A stretch of DNA of 58,443 bases from Bdellovibrionales bacterium (GCA_019695175.1 JAIBAM010000014.1:1-58443), one strand, 5' to 3'; shown: positions 45,661-54,845, counted from the first letter of the stretch. Numbers and translations are program-made. Notes: generated by a model from the letters alone, not told the origin.

Positions 45661-46935
45661 GTGTTATTAAAAATAAAAATTATTTATAAATATGTATTAA
45701 GGTTGGTGGTAGGACTGTTCTTTGTGACTCTTTTTGCTGCCAAAATAAGTGCTCAAGAATCGGAGCCAAATAAGGACTTTTGGATGACACCCAATTCCAC
45801 AGCGGAGGATTTTGGTCAATTTCTTGATGTAAACAACGTGCCAAAATGGCAAAATGTTTACGATAAAGTAAAGGTATTTAAATTCTATTTTGTGAACATA
45901 GCACCTCAACACCCCTCGTACATGGGGGATCAAAATTTTGAAAAATTTAAAACATTTTTAAGAAAAATTAAAAGTGATGGTAAAAAAGTAGCTTTTGAAG
46001 TTGCGGGGGTTTATGCGCAGGTTTGTGATACAGAAAAAAGACCAAATATTTTACCTCAAGTATTTGAACCCGCGGTTCAAATAGAAGGGGGAATTTTGTC
46101 TTCTGTGACTTCTATGGGTTTGAATATAGATTATTTAGTTTTGGACGGCCCATTTTATCGAATTTTTGAGTCCACCTCTTCCTCATGTATTTCCAAATTT
46201 GGAAAGAAAATCAATTTACAATATGCAGCTCAACAAGTGGTTTATTATATGAAAATAATGAGAAATAAATTTCCTGGAGTGAAATTTGTTTTATTATCCA
46301 ATTTTCCTAATTGGAACTTCAGAGAATTTAACTCTGTTAATGGAGTGGGTGAAAGGATCAGGGATAGTCAAGGTAATGCGATCAACTATGAGCAGGTCCT
46401 GAGAACGGCTGTTGAATTAGCCCGAGGTTACGGTATCCCATTTGATGGTTTTCAAATCGATAATCCTTACAATTTCATCTATTACAACTCAGGATTGATT
46501 GAAAGCGGTAGATCCTATGGTCAGGGTCTTGAAGATAAGTGGAGTCGTTTGAGTCAATTAGTGGATTTAGCGCATTCCTTAAATCTTAAGGTGAGTCTCA
46601 TTTTAAACTCCGAAACCCCCGGGTATCCCCAAGGGAAAAATCGTGATTTCTTTTTTCGCAATCAAAATTCGCAAATATTTTCAAACTTAACCATTCAGTA
46701 TGCTGCAGACTTAAGATTTTTAAAAAACATTCCTGTTGAACAATATGTTGTACAAAGCTGGTATGATGCCCCTACGTATATTTTCCCTGTCCTTACGCGG
46801 TACACATTCTCCAATGTGGTCTCTAATGTAATGTTCTTGTTATCTCCCCAGGTCATAGTTTCCTCATCAACACCAGCGAGATCACCCGCTTCACGCGCCA
46901 AACCTACTGTTTCGCAATCTTTAAAAAAGAAATAA
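45661..46935 (+). CDS. Secreted TIM-barrel-like protein, possible glycoside hydrolase
   Basis: I set the start at GTG 45661 because GGGGGAG lies just before it and the product then begins with a signal peptide (IIYKYVLRLVVGLFFVTLFA, cleavage after ISA). The frame is open back to 45529. The 424-residue product has the alternating pattern of a (beta/alpha)8 barrel: VKVFKFYFVNIAP, KVAFEVAG, LNIDYLVLDGPFYRIFE, VKFVLLSNFPNWNFREFN, IPFDGFQIDNPYNF, LKVSLILNSETPGYPQ, VEQYVVQSWYDAPTYIFP. Acidic residues at strand ends (Asp in VLDGP and QIDNP, Glu in NSETPG) would suit a glycoside hydrolase. No family is certain. The end is a basic, low-complexity tail. Confidence 0.62.
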   Translation: MLLKIKIIYKYVLRLVVGLFFVTLFAAKISAQESEPNKDFWMTPNSTAEDFGQFLDVNNVPKWQNVYDKVKVFKFYFVNIAPQHPSYMGDQNFEKFKTFLRKIKSDGKKVAFEVAGVYAQVCDTEKRPNILPQVFEPAVQIEGGILSSVTSMGLNIDYLVLDGPFYRIFESTSSSCISKFGKKINLQYAAQQVVYYMKIMRNKFPGVKFVLLSNFPNWNFREFNSVNGVGERIRDSQGNAINYEQVLRTAVELARGYGIPFDGFQIDNPYNFIYYNSGLIESGRSYGQGLEDKWSRLSQLVDLAHSLNLKVSLILNSETPGYPQGKNRDFFFRNQNSQIFSNLTIQYAADLRFLKNIPVEQYVVQSWYDAPTYIFPVLTRYTFSNVVSNVMFLLSPQVIVSSSTPARSPASRAKPTVSQSLKKK

Positions 46936-47122
46936 ATCAATGGTAAAATCAATATCAGAACGTGCGTAAGAAGTGTCGAGCCAGTCGCCTCAACACTTTT
47001 TAAACACGTTCTCAGTAAGGGTCTCTTTTTAAGAGATCCTGCAGAATTCCTCAGTGTCAGCTCCTGCTGTTATCAAGGTCAGAAAAATTTTGTTCTTGGG
47101 TAATGGATATTTTATTTTCCAA

Positions 47123-48019
47123 TCACTTCACCATAAAAGATTTCATTAATTTAGCGGCAATGGGATTCTCCAGTTTTCTTTGTGCTGATATGAGCCATAT
47201 TTCTTCGAAAACATCGTTGAGTCTCCCTAAACGAATGAGTTCGAGATTCTGCCAGTGATTGAATTCGGACAGTGGTGCTAATCCCACACCATGTTGAGCG
47301 AGTAGTTTTTGTAAGCTGGTGTCTTGGGTTTCTGCCACTGGATTGATCTTTATATTATGTAATTTAAAGTAGTGATTTAAATCATACCTTAATTTGCTGT
47401 GAGAAGTGGGGAGGACAAAGGGCTTTGTGTTCAAAGATTGGGGGAAATTCTTTTTTAGTTTTTTATATTTGCTGGAACCATAAATGGAAACGGGTAATTT
47501 GGCCACGGATTTAGAAAAAACTTGTGTTTCTTCTTGAGCTTGAGAGGAATAATTGGAAACAATTAAATCTATTTTATGAGTTCTTAATTCACGAAATAAA
47601 ACATCCCCTTTACCTTCTAAAATGGAAACTGAGCAGGGGGAAACTTTATAAGCAAACATGACAATGGCAAGAATGACTTCTTTTGGAACACTATCTAAAG
47701 CTCCAATTTGAAGGTGGGACTGTCCCTCTGGATTGCGATCCTTGAGAACCTCAATCATTTCCTCACCTAGTTTAAAAATTTCATTGGCATAGGCTAAGGC
47801 TTCTTTACCGGCTTCAGTTAAAATCAACTTCCTTTGTCGTCGCTCAAAAAGTGGTTTCCCAACCATCTGTTCTAGTTGTTTTAATTGAGCACTGAGCGTG
47901 GGTTGACCCAAATGTAGCTTTTCAGCGGCTCGTGCGATACCGCCTAAATTAGCGATCATGTAAAAGTAGTAAAGATGGTGATAATTAAGCCAAGAGTTCA
48001 TAGTTTTTTTTGAGTCCAT
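47123..48019 (-). CDS. LysR family regulator, NhaR-like
   Basis: The 298-residue protein has an N-terminal winged helix (LNYHHLYYFYMIANLGGIAR, AAEKLHLGQPTLSAQLKQLE, then FERRQRKLILTEAGK) and a C-terminal effector domain. The start LNYHHLYYF is typical of NhaR, the activator of the Na+/H+ antiporter gene in E. coli, but no nhaA is near, so the target is unknown. It is divergent from htpX, with a 29-base palindrome between them that may be its operator. The residue before the start ATG 48019 has no strong ribosome site; ATG at 48001 is also possible. Confidence 0.9.
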   Translation of the reverse strand: MDSKKTMNSWLNYHHLYYFYMIANLGGIARAAEKLHLGQPTLSAQLKQLEQMVGKPLFERRQRKLILTEAGKEALAYANEIFKLGEEMIEVLKDRNPEGQSHLQIGALDSVPKEVILAIVMFAYKVSPCSVSILEGKGDVLFRELRTHKIDLIVSNYSSQAQEETQVFSKSVAKLPVSIYGSSKYKKLKKNFPQSLNTKPFVLPTSHSKLRYDLNHYFKLHNIKINPVAETQDTSLQKLLAQHGVGLAPLSEFNHWQNLELIRLGRLNDVFEEIWLISAQRKLENPIAAKLMKSFMVK

Positions 48020-48106
48020 TTGAAAACGCCGTCTGCGAACAAGCGCTCAATTATTATTTGCAAATACAAGGGTTTAGGTAATTTTTTCTGTGTTCTTTAT
48101 GGCTCA

Positions 48107-48135
48107 CTAATACTTTGTTTAAAACAAAGTATTAG
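48107..48135. promoter_or_regulatory. Perfect 29-bp palindrome between lysR-type gene and htpX
   Basis: The 14 bases CTAATACTTTGTTT at 48107-48120 are mirrored by AAACAAAGTATTAG at 48122-48135, with one base between. It lies 87 bases upstream of the regulator start and 77 bases upstream of htpX. This is a likely operator for one or both; a transcription terminator is unlikely, since both genes start away from it. Confidence 0.6.
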
Positions 48136-48212
48136 TTTGAATTTATCGTCTTTATAAAAGGATCTGTCAAAGATATACTAGCGGCTATATTTTATTGTCA
48201 GCGGAGGTTCGT

Positions 48213-49133
48213 ATGGTATTTATGAAACGAATATTTTTATTTCTTGCCGTAAATATGCTTGTTGTATTGACGATTTCACTGCTCTTGAACATTTTGGGTG
48301 TGAAACCTTATCTATCAGCGCAAGGAATAAATTATGAATCTCTTATGGTTTTTTGCCTTATATGGGGCATAGGTGGAGCCTTTATTTCCCTTGCCCTATC
48401 AAGAGTTATGGCCAAATGGATGATGGGAGTTCAGCTAGTAGATCAAAATCACTCAAATCCACAATTCAGAGAGTTGGTATCTACTGTACACGATTTGTCA
48501 AGAACAGCTCGTTTGCCGGTTATGCCTGAAGTGGGTATTTATGAATCGAACGATATAAACGCTTTTGCCACAGGTCCTTCTAAGTCAAAATCGTTGGTCG
48601 CTGTTTCCACAGGACTGCTTGATAGATTAAATCAAAATGAAATCAAAGGAGTACTAGGTCATGAGGTTGCTCATATTGCTAACGGAGACATGGTAACTAT
48701 GACTTTAGTTCAAGGCGTGGTTAATGCATTTGTTATGTTCTTAGCTCGTGCAATTGCTTTTGCACTCACTATGACAAAGAGTGAGGAAGGTGAGGAGCGT
48801 CAGGGGCCACCACTTATGTATTTTGTCGTTCAGTTTGTTTTAGAAATGTTTTTTATGGTTTTAGGATCTATAGTCGTTTCATGGTTTTCGCGATACAGAG
48901 AGTACCGTGCTGACGCAGGAGGTGCTCGCCTGGCGGGTCGACAAAACATGATACAGGCTTTAGAGGGCCTAAGACGATCTATGGTTAGCATGGAAGGGAC
49001 AGATTCTCCTGAGGAACCTCTAGCCGTGCAGTCTTTGAAAATTTCAAATCGTCCCAGTCGATTTATGAGTCTCTTTTCAACTCATCCACCATTGGAAGAA
49101 AGAATTGAGCGATTAAAAATGAGCGTGATTTAA
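48213..49133 (+). CDS. htpX: HtpX zinc metalloprotease
   Basis: HtpX cleaves misfolded inner-membrane proteins. The start ATG 48213 has GGAGG five bases upstream; the frame is open to 48195. The 306-residue protein has two N-terminal membrane segments (about 6-28 and 46-66), the zinc motif His150-Glu-Val-Ala-His154 (GVLGHEVAHIANGD), two further membrane segments, and the third ligand Glu in RYREYRADAGG. The C-terminal STHPPLEERIERL is also conserved. It is the active counterpart of the zinc-less paralogue at 10558. A likely regulator is encoded divergently upstream. Confidence 0.96.
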   Translation: MVFMKRIFLFLAVNMLVVLTISLLLNILGVKPYLSAQGINYESLMVFCLIWGIGGAFISLALSRVMAKWMMGVQLVDQNHSNPQFRELVSTVHDLSRTARLPVMPEVGIYESNDINAFATGPSKSKSLVAVSTGLLDRLNQNEIKGVLGHEVAHIANGDMVTMTLVQGVVNAFVMFLARAIAFALTMTKSEEGEERQGPPLMYFVVQFVLEMFFMVLGSIVVSWFSRYREYRADAGGARLAGRQNMIQALEGLRRSMVSMEGTDSPEEPLAVQSLKISNRPSRFMSLFSTHPPLEERIERLKMSVI

Positions 49134-49207
49134 ATTTAAGAATTTTTCGCTCAGGCCTCAAATTCATCAAGAATCAACACATCTAGAGAAATTCTAAGGA
49201 ATTGCAA

Positions 49208-49723
49208 ATGAAAAAATTTGAAGGAATCTTTGAAAGCATCATATTTTCAAGCCGATGGGTTCAAGCACCTATTTATGGGGGTCTGGTTATAGCCTCTTGC
49301 CTTTATACGTACAAATTTATCGAAGAATTGATTCATCTCTGTATAAGTGTCGGGGGTATTAAAGAAGAGGTTTTGATGCTGGGGATATTAACTCTTGTGG
49401 ATATCTCTATGGTTTTAAACTTATTAATCATGGTGATTGTCGGTGGATATGCGACTTTTGTCAGTCGAATTCGTTTGGAAAATCATGAGGATCGTCCTGA
49501 TTGGTTGGAAAAAATTGATGCTGGAACTTTGAAGGTCAAGCTGGCTGGAGCTCTTGTGGGAATTTCGGGAATTCATTTACTAAAGTCTTTCATTAATATT
49601 ACCAACAAAGATGTGGATCAGGTGAAGTGGCAAATTGTAATTCACGTGGTTTTTTTATTTTCCACGCTCATGTTGGCTTACACGGAAAAAGTTCTTCATT
49701 TTTCCCACGCAAAAAAACATTAA
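49208..49723 (+). CDS. UPF0114 family membrane protein
   Basis: The start is ATG 49208, with AAGGA seven bases upstream; the frame is open to 49202. The 171-residue product has four membrane segments and matches the YqhA/UPF0114 family by FESIIFSSRWVQAPIYGGLV, LTLVDISMVLNLLIMVIVGG and RPDWLEKIDAGTLKVKLAG. Its function is unknown; a channel-like role has been suggested for the family. It lies 74 bases after htpX on the same strand, with no sign of overlap. Confidence 0.9.
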   Translation: MKKFEGIFESIIFSSRWVQAPIYGGLVIASCLYTYKFIEELIHLCISVGGIKEEVLMLGILTLVDISMVLNLLIMVIVGGYATFVSRIRLENHEDRPDWLEKIDAGTLKVKLAGALVGISGIHLLKSFINITNKDVDQVKWQIVIHVVFLFSTLMLAYTEKVLHFSHAKKH

Positions 49724-49919
49724 GTTTACTTTATTCGAGCCAGTTTTAAGTGGTAATGGTTTCACAAGTTAAAGTAAAGTTTTATGGGTTTTGATCCATT
49801 TAGGTTCAGATTCTAACAGAACTTTAATAATTGTAGAGAGAATTTAGGTTTTGGCTTGGAATCATTCTGTGCTTATTTGACTCGTATGAAAATTCAACAT
49901 ACAAACGGAACTATTCATC

Positions 49920-50558
49920 ATGGCAAATTTTTATTCATATTTCATCATTGGTTTCTCTGCTATTTTTTCTGTTGTAAACCCCTTGGGAGCTGTGCCTGCA
50001 TTTCTCGCTATGACTGCCGATGATTCTCGAAGCAAACAGAGGTCTATGGCCAAAAGAGCCTCGTGGATTGCCTTAGGGGTTTTAGTCATATGTGGTGCTA
50101 TCGGGAGTTTTTTATTTCGATTTTTTGGTATTACTTTACCTGCGGTTAAAATTGCCGGGGGTTGTTTGTTATTTCTAATAGCTGTGGACATGTTAAATGC
50201 GAGGCAAAGTCGTGCAAGAAGCACTGCCGAAGAAGCTGAAGAGGGAGTTATTAAAGAAGACATTGCTGTATTTCCTTTAGCTGTGCCTCTTTTGTCTGGT
50301 CCAGGATCCATTGTCACAGTTTTTATTTTAATGGAGAAAGCAAGTACCCCTGTTGAGCACCTTGCTTTGTACTTAGGAATGGGGTTGACCATGTTTCTAT
50401 CATTTTTGATGTTGAGTGAAGCGAGTCGATTGACTCGGATCATGGGGCGAATTGGAATGAATGTTTTCTCTCGTATCATGGGTCTTATTTTGGCTGCAAT
50501 TGCGGCACAGTTTATTATAGATGGAATTAAGGAAGCCCTTCCTGGTCTTAAAGGCTAA
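49920..50558 (+). CDS. MarC family membrane protein
   Basis: The 212-residue protein has six predicted membrane segments and begins in the usual way for MarC: YSYFIIGFSAIFSVVNPLGA and VPAFLAMTADDSR. Other conserved stretches are FRFFGITLPAVKIAGGCLLF, FPLAVPLLSGPGSIVTVFIL and FSRIMGLILAAIAAQFIIDG. MarC was once linked to multidrug resistance but its real role is unclear. It stands alone, about 200 bases after the UPF0114 gene. Confidence 0.93.
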   Translation: MANFYSYFIIGFSAIFSVVNPLGAVPAFLAMTADDSRSKQRSMAKRASWIALGVLVICGAIGSFLFRFFGITLPAVKIAGGCLLFLIAVDMLNARQSRARSTAEEAEEGVIKEDIAVFPLAVPLLSGPGSIVTVFILMEKASTPVEHLALYLGMGLTMFLSFLMLSEASRLTRIMGRIGMNVFSRIMGLILAAIAAQFIIDGIKEALPGLKG

Positions 50559-50920
50559 TAAAAAAACGGGGCAAAACGATACCACCTGGTTTCTGCTGGA
50601 CTGTTGCGGAGAAGAAATATTGTGGTCATGTGGTGTCACTTTGTCCTTTTAATAAAAAAACCAAAAAATTTATTCTTTAAATGCACCCACGGAAATGAAG
50701 CCAGAATTCAAAAAACAGGGAGAGCTGGGCTTATATTTTATTTGACTAGAAACAAAGCAGAGTTTTCATTTTACTCTTATTTTTTTTAATTTGGCCTCTT
50801 TTTTGCCTTAAGACGTTAATGGGCACCGTTGTTAATAAGTTAAACAGCGGATTGAATTGTAATGAGGGCTCAAATTTTGTTCCAATACGATGAAGCAGTA
50901 AATTTCATGAAAGGAAAAAA
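50559..50920. other. Intergenic region after the MarC gene
   Basis: About 360 bases, AT-rich at its end. One frame is open for 61 codons at 50604-50789 but has no ribosome site and no known similarity, so I do not count it. A run of T at 50781-50788 may be part of a weak terminator. Confidence 0.4.
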
Positions 50921-51112
50921 ATGACCACAAGAAAAACGCGTTTTGTTGTAGGGGTATTTTTGTTGTCACAACTCTTTTTAGGTCAGCGAATGGAAAATTC
51001 CTCTGAAGTTATTCTGGGTATGAATATTCAGTCTTCCCAGGAAAAAATATTTTTGGCTACATGCTGCAATATAAAGTGCGGCTGTCTTAAAAAAAACCGT
51101 CTTATTATTTAA
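50921..51112 (+). CDS. Small secreted-like Cys-rich peptide, doubtful
   Basis: A 63-codon frame from ATG 50921, with AAAGGAAA upstream. The first 22 residues look like a signal peptide (basic TTRKTRF, then VVGVFLLSQLFLG). The end is TCCNIKCGCLKKNRLII, with four Cys in seven residues. It overlaps the end of plsC on the opposite strand by eight bases. It could be a secreted metal-binding or disulphide-rich peptide, or a chance frame. I know no relative. Confidence 0.35.
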   Translation: MTTRKTRFVVGVFLLSQLFLGQRMENSSEVILGMNIQSSQEKIFLATCCNIKCGCLKKNRLII

Positions 51113-51890
51113 AGATCCCCAGTTCCCTATTGAGTTGAGTTATCTTTTCACCCATTAAATTAATCGCTTTAGTTTGAATATCTTCCAAATCCCTTTCACT
51201 TTTTCCCAGAGTTGATATGGGGGGTAGAATTTCTACTAGAACCTTTTTCTTCCAAAAACCACTGTTGTTAAGCAGCCAACTGGATTTTGGCATGGTGTCT
51301 CGGGCTCCAGCAAGAACGAGGGCTAGTAAAGGCATTTGAGCATGAACTGCAAATAAAAAAGGTCCTCGCTTAAAACGTCCCAATGCCAATTGAGTTTGTC
51401 GTGTTCCTTCTGGTGCGAGTGCAAAACATTCACCATTAGCAGCTCTTTTTTCGGCCTCTCGATAGATATTTAAAACATTCCTGCGGTTTTTTCTCTCTAT
51501 GGGCAGAACCCCTACTTTACGCATGGCAGTTCCAAAAAATGGTATGGAAAATAGTTCGATTTTCGCACCAAACCGAGGCACTCTTGGAAGCTTGGCAGAG
51601 AGAATAATAATATCCATCCAGCTGGAGTGGTTAAAGATAATCAAACATCCTGAGTTTTGGGGCCAAAGCTCACTACCTCGGACTTCAACTTCAATTCCTG
51701 CAAAAAACAAAACCGGGCTTGCCCAAAGAACTTTTATAATAAAATCGGCGAGTCTTTGAGGTAAATAAAAGGGAGATAAAAAGATAACGAGGAGAGCACA
51801 ACAAAGTGTGTGAAAGTAAAACCAAATAGTTACCAACAAACTTCTTGGAAAACTTAAAATACGATTCCATAAAAATGATTTAAATTTCAT
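51105..51890 (-). CDS. plsC: 1-acyl-sn-glycerol-3-phosphate acyltransferase
   Basis: PlsC moves an acyl group to lysophosphatidic acid to make phosphatidic acid at the inner membrane. The 261-residue protein has N-terminal membrane segments (about 16-45) and the acyltransferase motifs IFNHSSWMDIIIL (His-x4-Asp), VLPIERKNRRN, LAPEGTRQ and PLLALVLAGARDTM. The length and order suit PlsC. It lies 28 bases after the hypothetical gene on the same strand. Confidence 0.92.
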   Translation of the reverse strand: MKFKSFLWNRILSFPRSLLVTIWFYFHTLCCALLVIFLSPFYLPQRLADFIIKVLWASPVLFFAGIEVEVRGSELWPQNSGCLIIFNHSSWMDIIILSAKLPRVPRFGAKIELFSIPFFGTAMRKVGVLPIERKNRRNVLNIYREAEKRAANGECFALAPEGTRQTQLALGRFKRGPFLFAVHAQMPLLALVLAGARDTMPKSSWLLNNSGFWKKKVLVEILPPISTLGKSERDLEDIQTKAINLMGEKITQLNRELGIFK

Positions 51891-51918
51891 AGTTTGCTAA
51901 CTCAAACAGAGGGTTTTA

Positions 51919-52584
51919 TTAATGTTTCTTTTTGTTTTTTGGAAAAATTTGTTCATGGGAGTGATGTGGGGTTGAATATGGATCATGGGGCACTGGATTT
52001 AAATCTTCTTGATCCTCACCTAATCCTAAGTTGGATTTGATGGAGCTAAGTAAACTATTTTCATAAGGTGATAATCCGTCCAGGGATCTTTGTTCATCCT
52101 CAGTAAAAATACTGTGTTCTGCGAGCAGATCATCTTCATGAACCAGTCTATCCTCTGCTAAAGACAAAAGTTTTTCGGCTTCAGTCTCAAGTCGGCTGTT
52201 GATAGAGCTAAATTGAATATAAACATCACGGCCCTCGATTTGGAATGACTGCCAAAGTCGTGGAAAATCGAGGTCATTTTCACTCGAAAAAAGCTCTTCT
52301 AGCATCGTGGCACCCACGTCCACAGCCAGTCCTAGTGTTTTATAGGCGTCGTCTTTACCTGGAAGGTAATCAATGGAAATCTCAAAGTTTTGTTGGTGAA
52401 GTCGGCCCTTTTCTAAAAAACCAATTCTTACGAGTAGCTCTTTTGGATAAATGCGACCTTCAATTATGAAGGAACCTTTTTTAGCTTGGTTAGTAAATGA
52501 CTTAATCAGGGCTTCGTTAACTTGTTGAATAAAATCTTTTGGAAGCGGGGTCCATCGTGCGGAGGTTTGACTTCGAGGTTCCAT
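51919..52584 (-). CDS. Conserved-looking hypothetical protein
   Basis: I do not recognise the family. ATG 52584 has AAGGA about eleven bases upstream; an ATG at 52656 is open but has no ribosome site. The product of about 221 residues is soluble. It has a mixed alpha/beta first half (FIIEGRIYPKELLVRIGFLE, QNFEISIDYLPGKDDAYKTL, LDFPRLWQSFQIEGRDVYIQ), then a charged helical part rich in Glu and Asp (LVHEDDLLAEHSIFTEDEQ) and a His/Pro/Lys tail. It sits upstream of plsC and is divergent from miaB. Confidence 0.65.
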   Translation of the reverse strand: MEPRSQTSARWTPLPKDFIQQVNEALIKSFTNQAKKGSFIIEGRIYPKELLVRIGFLEKGRLHQQNFEISIDYLPGKDDAYKTLGLAVDVGATMLEELFSSENDLDFPRLWQSFQIEGRDVYIQFSSINSRLETEAEKLLSLAEDRLVHEDDLLAEHSIFTEDEQRSLDGLSPYENSLLSSIKSNLGLGEDQEDLNPVPHDPYSTPHHSHEQIFPKNKKKH

Positions 52585-52845
52585 TTTGGTTTTAATCCTT
52601 CTTAATATTCGTTGCGGGTTCGGACGTTTACAGTCGGTTAATAGCTCAACTGACATGAGACTTTATTTACTAAACTCGCTTCGAGGTTTAAAATACTATT
52701 AAATCATTTTTTTTATTATCGTTCGCTTTGTATTCATTTTTTCAACAAAATCCCTTGCTGTTTTGAGGTAATCCTTTTACGACAATTACAATAAATCGGG
52801 ACAAAATCCGCAACAAAAAGAATTTTGTGAATTTGGAGCCTTCCT

Positions 52846-54255
52846 TTGCAAGATAAAGAGAATACTACATTTGGTCCAAAGAGTTTTCCAGTCAATTCAG
52901 ACATGGGTAAAATCCATGGTGTATTTATTTCAACTTATGGTTGTCAAATGAATGTGAATGACAGTGAAAGGATGTTGGCTTTACTTGAAATGGCCAATTA
53001 TGTGTCTGTTTCCTCGCCAGAAGAGGCCGATTTAATTATTATTAATTCATGCAGTGTTAGAGAAAAACCAGTTCATAAAGTTCACTCTGAGGTTGGACGT
53101 TATCGTGTTTTAAAAAGCAAAAACCCCAGACTCCGTATCGGAGTGGCAGGGTGCGTGGCCCAACAGGAAAAAGGTCAGTTGCTCAAAGATATTCCGCTTT
53201 TAGATTTTATTTTGGGAACGGATGCGATTGATGAGCTCCCAGATATAGTAGGACGACTTTATGAAAACTCAGATTTTTCCCGCGCAAATGCAAAAGTGGT
53301 TTCAGCGCGGTTTGAACATCAAAAACCCTATCATATTCAAACGTTAGTTAGAAACCCTGGGGTCACGGCCTTTGTGAATATTACCAAGGGTTGTGATAAT
53401 TTTTGTACTTTTTGTGTCGTACCCTTTACGCGAGGGCGGGAAAGAAGTCGACCCATGGCCCATTTGTTGGCGGATGTTCATCAGATGACCGCAAGAGGGA
53501 TAAAGGAAGTGACGTTATTAGGGCAGAATGTAAACTCCTACAAGTCGGATTGTGGAGCCCACTTTGCACACCTTCTTCAAACATTAGCAACACAAACAAA
53601 TATAGAGCGAATACGGTTTACTACAAGTCATCCGAAAGACTTTAATGAGGAACTGGTAGATGTGATTCAAAATCATCGACAAAAAGTGGTTGAGTACATT
53701 CATTTACCAGTGCAATCCGGTAACTCACAGGTCTTGCAAAGAATGAATCGTGGGTATTCTCGTAAAGAATATATCGACAAAGCCCATTTGATCTTAAATA
53801 AAATTCCCGGAGTGGCTCTTTCAACAGACATTATTGTGGGTTTCCCTGGGGAAACAGAGGAGCAATTTATGGAAACGATGAGTTTGTTAGATGAGGTCCC
53901 ATACGAGAATATTTATGCTTTTGCCTACAGTCCGAGACCTTTGACTAAAGCAGCTAAATACACTGACGCTGTTGATCCGCAAGTTCAGTCGGATCGACTG
54001 ACCCGATTGCTAGCAAAACATCGTGAAATTGCATTTAAGTTGGCAAAACAGTATGAGGGCCAAATAGTTCCTGTTTTGGTTGAAGAATTTCATAGTGACC
54101 TTTCCCGTGTGGCCGGACGATCACCACAGAATAAAATGGTCCATTTTGGCGGAACTCAGGAATTAATTGGTAAAACTGTATTAGTTCGTATTAAAGAAGC
54201 GTTTCCTTTAACTCTTCGTGGTGAACAAGTTCATTTGGGAGAAACATTACAGTGA
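52846..54255 (+). CDS. miaB: tRNA-2-methylthio-N6-dimethylallyladenosine synthase
   Basis: MiaB adds the methylthio group to isopentenyl-adenosine 37 of tRNA, using two iron-sulphur clusters. The N-terminal domain carries Cys33 (STYGCQMNVNDSERM), Cys68 (INSCSVREKP) and Cys102 (VAGCVAQQEKG). The radical SAM motif is Cys183-x3-Cys187-x2-Cys190 (GCDNFCTFCVVPFTRGRE), followed by LLGQNVNSY, RFTTSHP and LPVQSGNS, and a C-terminal TRAM domain. It starts at TTG 52846 with TTGGAG upstream. It is the first of six close, co-oriented genes. Confidence 0.96.
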   Translation: MQDKENTTFGPKSFPVNSDMGKIHGVFISTYGCQMNVNDSERMLALLEMANYVSVSSPEEADLIIINSCSVREKPVHKVHSEVGRYRVLKSKNPRLRIGVAGCVAQQEKGQLLKDIPLLDFILGTDAIDELPDIVGRLYENSDFSRANAKVVSARFEHQKPYHIQTLVRNPGVTAFVNITKGCDNFCTFCVVPFTRGRERSRPMAHLLADVHQMTARGIKEVTLLGQNVNSYKSDCGAHFAHLLQTLATQTNIERIRFTTSHPKDFNEELVDVIQNHRQKVVEYIHLPVQSGNSQVLQRMNRGYSRKEYIDKAHLILNKIPGVALSTDIIVGFPGETEEQFMETMSLLDEVPYENIYAFAYSPRPLTKAAKYTDAVDPQVQSDRLTRLLAKHREIAFKLAKQYEGQIVPVLVEEFHSDLSRVAGRSPQNKMVHFGGTQELIGKTVLVRIKEAFPLTLRGEQVHLGETLQ

Positions 54256-54833
54256 AACAAACATTGGATCTAAAAAGTTTTTCTATAGATTTGGGTTTAG
54301 AAGGTGAGTCCTCTCCACATCCGCCCTCCAATCTTGAAGAAAAAATTAAAGTTGGAAAAGACTGGATTGAATTAGAACCCTATGGGCTAACCGCCTCTGC
54401 AGATGCCACTCGTCCTGTAATGCTATTTAAATCCAAAAAGGGTGAGGAAATTTTGCCGGTCTGGCTGAGTCCCCTTGATGCGGGCATTGCTATCACTCAA
54501 CACCAAGTGAAAAGCCCTTCTCTTTCACCTCATGATTTGACTCTTAAGATCTTACAATCGCTGGGTGTTCACTTGGAAAGCTGTGTTTTTACTGAGGTCA
54601 AAGGACATCACCAATATGTTCAATTAAACTTTTCTGGAAGTCGTAAGCTCAAATATATTTCAGCCCGTGCCGACCAAGCCATATCATTTTCTCTACAAGC
54701 AAAGGCTAAGTTTTTTTGTGGAAAAAACTATATAAAGGACAGTAGAGTGTTAAATGCAGAAATGAGTGTGGTTCTTCAAGACTTAAGAGATAATCCCTCC
54801 TCTGGAAAAAATCGTCATCCGTATTTAAATTAG
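54252..54833 (+). CDS. Bifunctional nuclease (DUF151) family protein
   Basis: The 193-residue protein starts at GTG 54252, overlapping the miaB stop. The core (TRPVMLFKSKKGEEILPVWL, LSPHDLTLKILQSLGVHLES, VQLNFSGSRKLKYISARADQ, AISFSLQAKAKFF) fits the bifunctional nuclease family, whose members have weak nuclease activity and unknown tasks. The canonical proteins are about 150 residues; this one has extra residues at both ends. It is the second gene of the miaB run. Confidence 0.85.
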   Translation: MKQTLDLKSFSIDLGLEGESSPHPPSNLEEKIKVGKDWIELEPYGLTASADATRPVMLFKSKKGEEILPVWLSPLDAGIAITQHQVKSPSLSPHDLTLKILQSLGVHLESCVFTEVKGHHQYVQLNFSGSRKLKYISARADQAISFSLQAKAKFFCGKNYIKDSRVLNAEMSVVLQDLRDNPSSGKNRHPYLN

Positions 54834-54845
54834 ATTGGAAAGGGT

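Noticed and set aside
47019-47039. Hairpin GGGTCTCTT / AAGAGATCC
   Set aside because: The stem is sound, but no T-run follows on either strand, so I do not call it a terminator.
49931-50479. 182-codon open frame on the minus strand
   Set aside because: It lies opposite the MarC gene, whose family motifs are plain; the antisense product is low-complexity and basic.
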